Below the pieces are notes generated by a model. It was given only the letters and a program-made list of their open reading frames with translations, was not told the DNA's origin and searched no databases. Shown here one piece after another: positions 25,101 to 37,100 of a DNA stretch of 64,000 nt. The stretch's first letter is position 1. Every line of letters starts with the position of its first letter. Both the position numbers and the translations under genes were made by a program. Source of the DNA: Nelumbo lutea (lineage: Eukaryota > Streptophyta > Magnoliopsida > Proteales > Nelumbonaceae); contig JAKGHH010000002.1 in NCBI GenBank assembly GCA_022828595.1, positions 87,512,076 to 87,576,075 on the forward strand, read 5' to 3'.

Positions 25101-28100
25101 TTTATTCTGATGTTTGGGGCCCTGTTACTCTACCTACTGCAACTGGTTATAAGTATTTTGTTACGTTGATTGATGATTATTCTCGATACACTTGGGTTTA
25201 TCCTATGCGATCTCGAGATGAAGTGCCACAAATTGTGAAAGATTTCCAACGCATGGTGTTCACTCAGTTCCAAACGGAAATTCATATTTTCTAGTCGGAC
25301 AATGCAAAGGAATATTTCCATAGTGATTTCACGAACTTCTTTGCTTCGAGTGGGTCACTTCAGCGAAGCTCTTGTGCCAAGACACCCCAACAAAATGGTG
25401 TGGCTGAACGAAAAAATCGTCATCTACTCGAAGTTGCTCGTGGCTTGCTGATTCATATGAATGTGCCGAAACAGTTCTGGATGGATGCAGTATTGTGTGC
25501 GACATATATCATCAATCGCATGCCCTCTCGGCTATTAGAGTATAAGGCCCCACATCAGCTCTTGTTCCCTACAGCCCCGTTGTCCACCATTCCAATGCGT
25601 GTCTTTGGGTGTCGTTGTTTTGTCCACAACCTATCACATACTCGTGGTAAACTTGACCCCCGGGCTATTCCTTGTGTTTTTCTTGGTTACCCCTCATCTC
25701 AAAAGGGTATCGTTGCTATGATCCCATTGCCCGTAAGTACTATGTTTCCATTGATGTCTCATTCTTTGAGAGTCAACCGTTCTTCTCGGTTTCTCCTCAG
25801 GGGGAGAGTAGGGTTGAGGAGAAACAGGCGACGACTCAGATTCAACTACCTCCTTTACCCGATCCTCCTCCGTTCCGGGTTTTCCATCGTCGTCATAAGA
25901 GCCAGCAGAGTTCAAGAACCGTGGAGCCAGACACTATAAAACCAACATCATCGGATTCACCCGAGGCAGATCCGTCTCATCAGCCAGGTACACTTGCTCC
26001 AATTGCTCCTTTACATGTTGATTCGCATGTCCCCAATGATCTTAATATTCCTATTGCTAAGAGAAAGGGTGTTAGATCTTGTACCACTAATCATCCTATC
26101 TCTAACTTTGTGTCCTATGAGCATGTTTCACCCTCGTACCGTGCCTTCCTCTCCCCTGTGGACAGTGTTCCCATCCCTAAGACCGTGGCAGAAGCTTTGT
26201 CAAAACCTGAATGGACAGATGCAATGCAAGAAGAAATTGATGCCTTACATAAAAATGGTACGTGGGAGTTAGTAGATCTTCCTGAGGGGAAGAAACCAGT
26301 GGGGTGCAAGTGGGTGTTCACAGTGAAACACAAAGCTGATGGAACTATTGAAAGGTACAAGGCTAGACTGGTAGCAAGAGGCTTCACACAGGTATATGGA
26401 GTGGACTATGCAGAGACTTTTGCCCCTATAGCGAAGATGAACTCCATCCGGATTCTCCTTCCCTTGGCAGTAAATCTTGACTGGGATCTTCACCAATTGG
26501 ACATCAAGAATGCCTTCTTGAATGGTGACTTGGAAGAGGAGGTGTACATGACCCAACCCCCAGGGTTCTGTGCCAGAGGCAGTGAACAAAAGGTGTGCAG
26601 GTTGAAAAAGTCCCTATATGGATTGAAACAATCACCTCGGGCTTGGTTAATAAGTTCCATGTAGCAGTCCAACAAATGGGATTCAAACAATGCCAATCAG
26701 ATCATACCTTGTTTGTAAAAAGAGGTGAAGGTAAAATTGCAGCACTTATTGTGTATGTGGATGACATAGTGATCACAGGAAATTGGAAGGCTGAAATCCA
26801 GAGACTAAAAAAATTCTTAGCCACTAAATTTGAGGTGAAGGATCTAGGCCCCTTACGGTACTTACTTGGAATTGAAGTTGCCCGCTCTCACAAGGGCATC
26901 TTTATTTCCCAACGGAAGTATGTATTAGATCTACTAGAAGATACAGGCAAGTTAGGGGTAAAACCATCTGACTCACCTATTGAACCTAATCACCATCTGG
27001 GAGACAGTCAGGGAGAGTTTTTGAAAGATGTAAAGATGTTCCAGAGACTGGTGGGGAGACTTCTGTATTTGTCTATGACCAGGCCTAATATTGCCTATGC
27101 AGTGGGTGTCCTTAGTCAATTCATGCACAACCCGATGACAACTCACTTTGAGGCTGTAGAGAGGATCTTGAGATATCGCAAGAAATTTCCTGCGGCTGGT
27201 TTGTGGTTCCAGAAACACAGTCACTTAAAAGTGGAAATATATACTGATGCAGATTGGGCAGGAGCAGTCAATGACCGAAAGTCCACCAGTGGTTATTGTA
27301 CCTTTGTAGGAGGAAACCTTGTCACATGGAGAAGCAAAAAACAATGTGTGGTGGCTAGATCCAGTGCTGAAGCAGAATATAGAGCGATGGCTCATGGGGT
27401 TGTGGAAATCATGTGGATAAGAAATCTGTTAGGTGAACTGGGTTTTGCAATAAACAATCCTACTTCACTCTACTGTGACAATAAAGCAGCCATGAATATT
27501 GCTGCTAATCCAGTTCTGCATGATAGGACAAAACACATTGAAGTGGACAAACATTTTATCAGAGAGAAACTTGAAAGTGGAGAAGTGTGCACACCATATG
27601 TCAACTCAGAAGAGCAACTTGCAGATATCTTCACCAAAGGTCTTCATCATGTGCGGCACAAAGCTTTGTGTGACAAGTTGGGCATGATTGACATCTATGC
27701 TCCAACTTGAGGGGGAGTGTTGGAATAATGTTAGAATAACTTAGTTGCAGTTGTTAGGGCCTGTTTGTCTAATTAAATTGTTTTTTTATTTTGTTTTTTA
27801 TTTCTGTTATGTCTGTTATTGTACTCAGGGGCACAAGGGTCTTTCCCCTTGTTATTTCTATCGCCCTATATATATTAAATAAACACTGGCGCCGCCAGTA
27901 CTGTTGCATTGCAAACTCTCTCTCTTCTCTTCTCTTCTCTTCTCTTCTCTTCTCTCCTCTTTCACTATCTCTGGCCGGCTACACTGCCAAGACCATACAA
28001 AGAGAGCCAACTAGGCAGCAGGTTAAGAGGTTAAGTGAGCACATAAACTTAATGGGCCTAAAGCCCAATTTCGAACTGAGTTAATTAGATTAATTAAATA

Positions 28101-31100
28101 GGGGTGGATCTGGGTTTGGATCAGTAGATAAGGATAAGAGGATAAGTCTTATCCACTTAAAGAGTCGAGATCCAAATAAAGATTTGGATCAAGAAATAAT
28201 CCCCAAGAAGAGGACTCGTGATAATCCCCAAGAAGATGACTCGTGATACAGTTAATCCCACGTGCCTGTGGCATTACCGACTTGGCCACATTAATATAGA
28301 TCGTATCACAAAATTGGTAAAGGATGGTCCTTTGGATTTTCTAACTGTAGAAGATCTTCCAACCTATGAACCTTGCCTCCAGGGTAAGATGACGAAATGA
28401 CCATTTACCGGTAAGCCTGAAAGATCTACAAGCACACTTGACCTGATACATAATGATGTATGTGGTCCCCTAAATGTTAGGACACGAAACCAACACATTT
28501 ATTTTATAACATTTACCGATGATTACTCATGGTAATGGTTACGTGTACCTAATGAAACATAAGTCTGAATCTTTTGAAAAGTTAAAAGAATTCAGACAAA
28601 AAGTCGAGAAACAGTTAGGGAGAGAAATTAAGACCCTTCGATCAGATTGAGGTGGCGAATATCTCTCTGACAATTTCAGGGACTACTTAAAGGACAATGG
28701 GATAGTATCACAACTAGCTCCTCCTACTACACCACAATTGAACGGTGTGTCAAAGAGGAGAAATCGAACTCTATTAGATATGGTCCGATCACTTCTCGTC
28801 TACTCAAAGTTACCTACATCCTTTTGGTGTTTCGCATTAGAGACTACGGTTTACGTGCTGAACCGGGTTCCAACCAAATCCGTTCCTAAGACTCCATATG
28901 ATCTATGGACCGATATGAAATTAAGTGTAAGACACATGAAGATTTGGGGTTGTCCAGCACATGTTAAAAGAATTAGTGCTGTCAAATTGGAATCCAAGAC
29001 CAGTCGTTGCCTATTTATAGGCTACCCCAAAGGCTCTGTAGGTTACTTATTCTATGATCCAAAAGAGTAAAAGGTGTTTTACAGTCGAAATGCCCACTTC
29101 CTAGAAGAAGATTACATCTTGGATAATCATCATTAGGAAGTTGTTCTTGATGAGGAGAGCCCAGGGTAGTGGGAGATGTCCCACCAACTCTAGAAAATAA
29201 CCAACCTAGAAGATCTACCCGGGTTTCCAGGCCTCCATTCGTTACGGCTATAACCAAGAAAGTTACTTAGTGGAAGCAACGACCAGTGAGGAGGATCCCG
29301 TGACTTATTCAGAAGCTATGTTGGACATAGATTCCTTGAAGCGGGTAGATGCCATGAGAGTTGAGATGGACTTAATGGAGACCAATGGAGTCTGGACTCT
29401 AGTGGATCCGCCCCCTGGGGTAAAGGCAATTGGGACCAATGAGGAGGATCCCGTGACTTATTCGGAAGCTATGTTGGACATAGATTCCTTGAAGCGGGTA
29501 GATGCCATGAGAGTTGAGATGGACTTAATGGAGACCAATGGAGTCTAGACTCTAGTAGATCTGCCCCCTAGGGTAAAGGCAATTGGTTGCAAATGAATCT
29601 ATAAGAGGAAGAAGGGCCCTGATGGTAAAGTTGAGACCTACAAGGCTCGTCTTGTGGCGAAAGGGTACACTTAGAAAGAGGAAATCGATTATGAGGAAAC
29701 CTTTTCGCCTGTGGCCATGCTTAAATCCATTAGGATCCTGCTAGATGTAGCAGCTTACCATGACTATGAGATTTGGCAAATGGATGTCAAAACCGCCTTC
29801 CTGAATGGAGATCTTACTAAAGATATCTATATGCAACAACCGCAAGGTTTCATAGCTGTAGGTCAATAACACATGATATGTAAACTTAATCGATCCATAT
29901 ATGGTCTTAAGCAATCTTCTAGGAGTTGGAACACCTGGTTTAACTCTACCGTCAAACTGTTTGACTTTGAGTAATATCCGGATGAGCCTTGTGTTTATAG
30001 GAAGACCAGTGGGGATAAAGTTACATTCTTGGTTCTGTATGTAGATGACATTCTACTCATTGGGAATGATGTAGGAATGTTAACTACGGTGAAAGTGTGA
30101 CTTTCACAGCAATTCTCCATGAAAGATCTTGGAGAAGCCTCCTACATATTGGGTCTTCGACCCTATAGAAATAGATCGAAGAGGATAATAGGATTATCCC
30201 AGTCTGCTTACATTGACAAGATAGTCAAGAGATATAGTATGGAGAACTCCAAGAAAGGAAATGTTCCTTTCAGGCATGGAGTCACTCTCTCCAAGGGTAT
30301 GTCTCCCAAGACTCCCGAAGAGATTGAGGGCATGAAAAAGATTCTCTATACCTCAACCATAGGGAGCATCATGTATGCCATGTTGTGCACTCGTCCTGAC
30401 ATTTCTCAGGTAGTGAATGTGGCAAGCAGATACCAATCTAACCCAAGGCAGGAGCATTGGACCACTATGAAAAACATACTAAAATACCTTCGAAGGACAA
30501 AATAGTTTTGTTTGGTATTCGATGGTAGTTCACTACAGATCCAAGTGTATACTGATACCAACTGATAGCCAAATACAGATGGTAGAATGTCTACATCTGG
30601 TTACATTTTCACGACAGGGTCCTGACTAGTAAGAATAATAGTCCACAACCCAAGCCGAACACATTGCCATAAGTGAGGCTGCCTAATGAATGAAGGTGTT
30701 CATTCTGGAATTTGAAATTCAGCACATCACCCATTCCACTGTTGTGTGACAACACTGGATCTACGGGAGATTGATGTTAAAAGGTAGCATCAGCGGAAAA
30801 TGTGGAAGACCCATTGACTAAGCCACTGACACAAAAAGTGTTTGAGAAACACGTGGAAAGTATGGGACTCCGACTTGTACCCGATTGGACCTTAGCTCCA
30901 ATTAGATTGATGTATCTTTTGACATTTATTGTAAATGAATAAAATACATAATCGATTCATGTCATTGTGGTGTGTTTCTGTGTAACACCCTTAAACTGGA
31001 CACTTATGAGACTCGTGTTAGTTTAAGATGTAAGTCAGTCCTCTAATATCAAGATTAAACTTAGTGATTAGCAGAATAAAACAGGTCTGAATAGTTGTAC

Positions 31101-34100
31101 AAGAGAAGATGGCAAAGAGAAGAGGTAAGAGAAGGAGTCTTATTATTCTCCATTCTCCTCTAACCCTATTTTATTAAGATCTAAAAATTTGATGATGACA
31201 AGAATGCCCTTAAGTGGGAGGCCAGCTTGGCAGTTACATAAAGAAAATAAAACAAGAATAAATAACAGGCCCATTAAGTGTGGCCCATCAACATAAAATA
31301 AAAGATATTACAAGAGTGGCCGTTAGGGCCCATTCGGCACAGTCTCTTTACACTCCCCCTCAAGATGAGCATAGATGTAAATCATGCCCACCTTTATATA
31401 GTGTGTCAATTTCCCCCTTGGAACTCCCTTGGTCAAGATATCAGCCAGTTGCTCTTCTGATGTGATGAATGGTAAACAAACTTCTCCTGAAGAGACTCTT
31501 TCTCTTATGAAATGCCTATCAACCTCAATGTGCTTAGTTCTGTCATGTTGAACAAGATTATGTGCAATGTTGATAGCAGCTTGGTTGTCACAATAGAGCA
31601 TCATTGGTTTCTCGTAGTCCACCCCCAATTCCTCTAGAAGGGATCATAGCCATAGTAATTCTGACACACCATGAGCCATTGCCCTATATTCTGCTTAAGC
31701 TGAGGATCTAGCAACTATTGATTGTTTCTTACTCCTCAAAGACACAATATTCCCAGCAACCAGAGTACAATAACCAGAGGTGGACCTTCTGTCATCAATA
31801 CATCTTGCCAAATCTGCATCAGTAAAGGCTTCCAGCTTCATGTGACCATACTTAGCAAATAGAATACCTTTCCCTGGAGTACCTTTCAAGTAGCATAAAA
31901 CCCTTTCTGTAGCAGCTAGATGAGTATCTCTGGGAAAATGCATAAACTGACTAATAACACTTACTACATAGGAAATATCTGGCCGAGTCATGCAAAGGTA
32001 TAACAACTTCCCAAACAGTCTCTGAAACACTCCCTTATCAGACAAAGGTTCACCATCTGTGGTAGAAAGCTTATGATTAAGATCAATGGGAGTGGAGATG
32101 GGTTTAGCTCCAAGTTTACCAGTTTCAGCAAGAAGATCAAAGACATATTTGCACTAAGATATGAAGATACCATCCTTAGATCGAGCAACTTCAATGCCCG
32201 AGAAATACCGAAGATCTCCAAAGTCTTTGATTACAAATTCAAAGTTGAAAAATCCTTTTAGTTTACTGGCCTCTTCAATGTCATTACCCGTGACCACAAT
32301 GTCATCAACATAAACAATCAAGAAGGTCACCAGAGAGTTATTTCTCTTCAAGAACAGTGTATGATCAGATTGTGTTTTAATGTAGCCAAAGGAGACAAGA
32401 GCAGCGCGAAATCTCTCAAACCAAGCCCAAGGAGATTGTTTGAGACCATAAATAGATTTGTGTAGTTTACACAGCTTGCCTTTCATTTCTTTCCCATACA
32501 CTCCTGGAGGTAGAGATATATAGACCTCTTCATGCAGGTCTCCATTCAAGACATTTTTAACATCAAACTGGAGTAGGGGCCAATCGAAAGTAGCTGCTAG
32601 AGAAAGTAAAACCCTGACTGAAGTCATCTTAGCAACAGGAGCAAATGTCTCGAGATAGTCAATGCCATACATTTGGGTGTAACCCTTAGCAACCAGTCGA
32701 GCCTTAAACCTCTCAACAGAGCCATCAGAGTGATACTTAATGGTAAACACCCAATTACAACCCACTGGTTCCATCCCTTTCGGCAAATCCACAATATCCC
32801 AGGTATGGTTCTTATGCAATGCATCAAGTTCAGTCATCATAGCATCCCGTCATTCAGCTTGAGATAATGCTTCCGGTAGAGACCTGGGTATCACATGGGA
32901 AGAAACAGAGGCAAGAAATGAGTAGCAGGAAGAGGAGAGAAGGATGTAAGATAAGTATTTGGAGATACAATGGGTTGTACACTTCCGCTTGCCCTTGCAA
33001 AGAGCAATAGGAAGATCAAGGTCTGGGACAGTCAGAGATGGGTCAGTAGAGGGCTGACCTGTAAGAATGATGGAAGTGGCAAGATGCTCTTTTGAAGGAG
33101 TGGAAACAACCTGCACATGTCTGAATCTTTGCCTTTGGTACCACCTTTGGAGAGTAGGAGCAGGAGCAGGAGCAGGAGGAGGAGGAGGGATATCAGAGGT
33201 AGGCCGAGTGGAAGAGGTGGACACCCCATGATCAGATTCACAAGGGATGGGAAGAGGAACAGCTGGAGACATAGCAAAGGGCTCTTCAGATTTCTCCCCC
33301 TCGGGAGGAATACTAAAGAAGGGAGTCAACTCGGCAAAGGTGATATCCCGAGATACAAAGCGGGTGCCACGAACTGGATCAAAACAGCAATAACCCTTCT
33401 GTGTGGAAGCATATCCCAGAAACACACACTTATGACCTTAGGTTCAAACTTGTGCCTTTGGTGACTATGAATACGCACATAGCAAGTACACCCAAACACA
33501 CAGAGAGGAAGAGAAAAGAGATCCTCATCCAGGAAAAGAAGACTAAAAGGAGTTTTAAAGCCAAGGACCCAGGAGGGCATACGGTTGATCAGAAAGGTAG
33601 CAGTAAGAACAGCATCGCCCCAAAACTTTACAGGAACATGGGATGCAAACAAGAGGGATCTGGCAACCTCAACCACATGCCTGTTCTTTCTTTCCGCCAC
33701 CCCGTTTTGTTGTGGAGTGTAGGAACAAAAACTTTGATAAATAACCCCAAAAGTTTCAAGATAGGTGGAGAGGGTTCTCTCAAAATACTCCTTAGCATTG
33801 TCAGAGCGGAATATTTTGATACGAGTATTAAACTGGGTGAGGATGAGTTCATGAAAATTTTTCACAATAGTTGGTACTTCATCCCTGGATTTCATGAGAT
33901 AAATCCAAGTGTAACGTGAATAATCATCAATAAAAAGGATAAAGTACCTGTAACCCCCCATGGTTGGCGTGTGATATGGCCCCCACACATCAGAGTGAAC
34001 AATATGGAAAGCAGAAAGTGATCTTTTATTGCTAATTGAATAGGAATGTCTACAATGCTTTTCCAGCTCACATGATTCACAATGAAGACTCGATAAAGAC

Positions 34101-37100
34101 ACTCATTTAAACATATCTGGGAACAGATGACTCAAAGCAGAAAAAGACAAGTGACCAAACCGAAAATGACATAATAAAATTTTGTTAACAAAATCTGACA
34201 CGACTGACTCTAAGGCAACTCCATGAGGTGGTCCCAAAGCTTGATCCGGTGTGTCCGACAAGTATATTCCGTTCGCCTCATGGCCACTCCTAGTCATCCT
34301 CTGAGACTGCAGGTCCTGAAAAACACAATGAGTGGGAAAGAAGGTTATGCTGCAATTCATGGACTTTGTTAAGCTACTAACAGATAAGAGGTTTGTGTTA
34401 AGCTTAGGGACATGAAGAACAGAAGATAAGAACAGGGTGTCAGAGGTCTTTATATCACCTTTACTAGAGATGGGGGCAAGGGACCCATCGGCAAGGGATA
34501 TTTTCTCTTTCCCAGAGAGAAGATGATATGAGCAAAAAAGGTTAGATAGACTGGTCATATGGTCTGATGCACTAGAATCGATAATCCAAGGGATTTTATA
34601 ATTACCTGAAACTAAAGCATGATTTGCAGAAGCATGAGTACCTGAGTGAGCAAAAGCCAATGAAGATGATGTATTGTTGGAAGGGTGAGCTGAAGAAACT
34701 GTAGCTTCCAGGTGATTTTAGGAGCCTCCCATACTTCTCAAAATCCAGCTTCATTGCAGCCAACTGCTCAATGGTTGATTTCTCTTCACTCTCCTTACTT
34801 CCCCCTTCAGGTACTGTAGCAACATTAGCAGTCTTGGGTTTTCCTACCTGACTGCTCTTCTTAGGGTTATTATTGTTCTTAAACCTATCAGGGAGAAGTC
34901 CAGCATGAAGTTTCTAGAAGGTGTCCTTTGTATGTCGTGGTTTCTTGCAATATTCACACACCTGCTCTCTTTTCTCAGTAGGGCCCTTTGGTTTCATTCC
35001 CGCATGTGCAAAATGTTCTGTAGGTGGATTCTGCAACTGAACTTGCCGCCTACTCTCCTCACTACTTATCATAGCATAGGCTTGTGAAAGAGTAACATCA
35101 TCCCTGGCCAAAATATTTTGTCTGATAATATCAAACTCTGGGTTGAGTCCAGTGAGAAACTTAAACACCCTATTTCTCTCCACCAACTTTCTATACATTT
35201 CAGCATCCTTTTTACTCTCCCATACCACTATCTCCATAACATCAGTTTCCTGCCATAGGGATTTTAGTATAGAGTAGTAGATTGCTACACTCTTCTCCCC
35301 CTGTCTCAGGTTTTTCACGTCACTTTTCAATTTGTACGCTCTGGCTACATTCAGTTTCTGTGAATAGGTCTCAGTTATACTGTCCCATATCTCCTTAGCC
35401 GAAGACATCCAAAGATAGTGCTAGCTTATATGGGGTTGCATAGAGTTAACTAACCATCCTATAACAGTATAGTTCTCTTGCATCCATTTTTCAAATTCAA
35501 GGTATGTCTCTTCAGGTTTCAACTTACTACCTGTGAAATACTTGAGTTTTCCTCTACTACAAACATAGATTTTTATAGATTGTGCCCAAGCAAGATAGTT
35601 TGTCCCATCTAGCTTAATTGTGGTAACACCAGTCAAAACGGAATCTACTGAGGCAGGTCCAGAAACCGACACCAGCTTGAACTCACTTCCATATGTCTCC
35701 ATTAATCAAACGGAAATCAAAGAACTGAAATTTTGACTATGTAAACTTACTTGAAGTCAAACCAGAACTTGGGTGCTTGAAAAACTGGGGTTTTGCTCCG
35801 TCCAGCAGATAGGAGGAAGAGAGAAGATGCTGCCGCACCTACCAGACTAACAAAAAACTCTTCCAAACCTGAACCACCCTCCTTTAGCAATCACAAGACA
35901 CCTTCCAAGCACAGAGCGCCACACCCAAGCTGCACCTTTCCTGGTAACCTCGAAAATCTCTAGTCAGCTAGGGTTTCGAACAGCAACAAAACAGCATCAC
36001 TTCTTGGCAAAATCTAGCCAGAACTAAACTCTCCAAACCCCTCTACCAACTAGGCAAGTGATTCTCTATACTATAGAGAACCTATCTCTCCATAAACTCT
36101 TGATTTTAGAGTGTACAGGAACGAAGAAAAAAAAGGAAGAGGAACGAAACCCGCTCTGATACCAAGATGTAAATCAATCATCTAATATCAAGATTAAACT
36201 TAGTGATTAGCAGAATAAAACAGGTCTGAATAGTTGTACATGAGAAGAAGATGGCGAAGAGAAGAGGTAAGAGAAGGAGTTAAGTGGGCGGCCAGCTTGG
36301 TAGTTACATAAAGAAAATAAAACAAGAATAAATAACAAGCCCATGAAGCGTGGCCCATCAACATAAAATAAGAGATATTACAAGAGTGGTTGTTAGGGCC
36401 CATTCGGCCCAGTCTCTTTACAGTTTAGAATCTTCACAGTCGTTGGATAGATCTAGGGAGATTTATCCTGCCAAGACTGACACTGATGTACCGCCAAGTT
36501 GGTTGGGGTGGCTTGTCTCAGCTGCCAGGGTGAGACCTGAGGTACATGTAGTGTGGGTTTTCTTGAAACCCTGAACCAAACCAAAATTCCAGTATTGCCC
36601 TAGACCTTGGAGATAGATGGGCAAAACTGGAATGTTGGGACTCGATTGTGGTACTGCACTATGTGTCGAATTGGGCTGTCTTTGATATGTCAATCAGTGA
36701 GTTCCTTGAAACGGGTCAAAACCTGGGTATGTTGGGACAGTCCGAGAGTTCATTTGAGTGGGCGATCATAGTGACAGGATCAGCCCCTTGTCAGACAAAA
36801 TGAATGATCGGGGATGCAATCTGCTGGCAGTTGATTTCAATCGTTGAAATTTGTTTTTGCAGAATATATTTATATAGAGATATACATATATATAGATATA
36901 TATAGATATATATATATATATTATGATTTCAAAATGTTTGCAAAAGGTTTTAATTCTCGGGATCCATGTGAGTAGAGAGTGCAACACTGTTCCTTGCAAC
37001 CGAGGGAGAGGTCCTCTCTTGTCAGGCAGTATTTGATCATTATGGGCTGAGAGGTTAAGTGTAAGACCATTGAGGGTAATATCTGATAGGCTAATCTTGC

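Larger units (their letters stand above)
22542..27992 (+). mobile_element. Copia element F, complete, TSD CCATA, LTR ends TG..GA
   Basis: The LTRs are 22542-22811 and 27718-27992. CCATA flanks the element at 22537-22541 and 27993-27997. The LTRs differ by about seven substitutions plus length of a pyrimidine repeat, so insertion is fairly recent. The target duplication fixes the right end at CCAAGA, so the LTR runs TGTTGG...CCAAGA, a non-canonical TG..GA end. Primer-binding site, gag, protease, integrase, RT, RNase H and polypurine tract are all present. Confidence 0.96.
31026..36422 (-). mobile_element. Copia element D, complete, TSD GTTTA, LTR ends TG..CT
   Basis: The LTRs are 31026-31352 and 36165-36422, flanked by GTTTA at 31021-31025 and 36423-36427. 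On the minus strand the LTR runs TGTAAAGAGACTG...ACATCT; the target duplication proves the non-canonical CT end. The 5' LTR lacks about 70 bases found in the 3' LTR. It is read in the same direction as the host gene. Confidence 0.95.

Noticed and set aside
22740..27960. TCTTC arrays as a possible satellite or CRISPR-like array
   Set aside because: They are short pyrimidine tracts inside both F LTRs, without spacers; nothing in the window resembles a CRISPR array.
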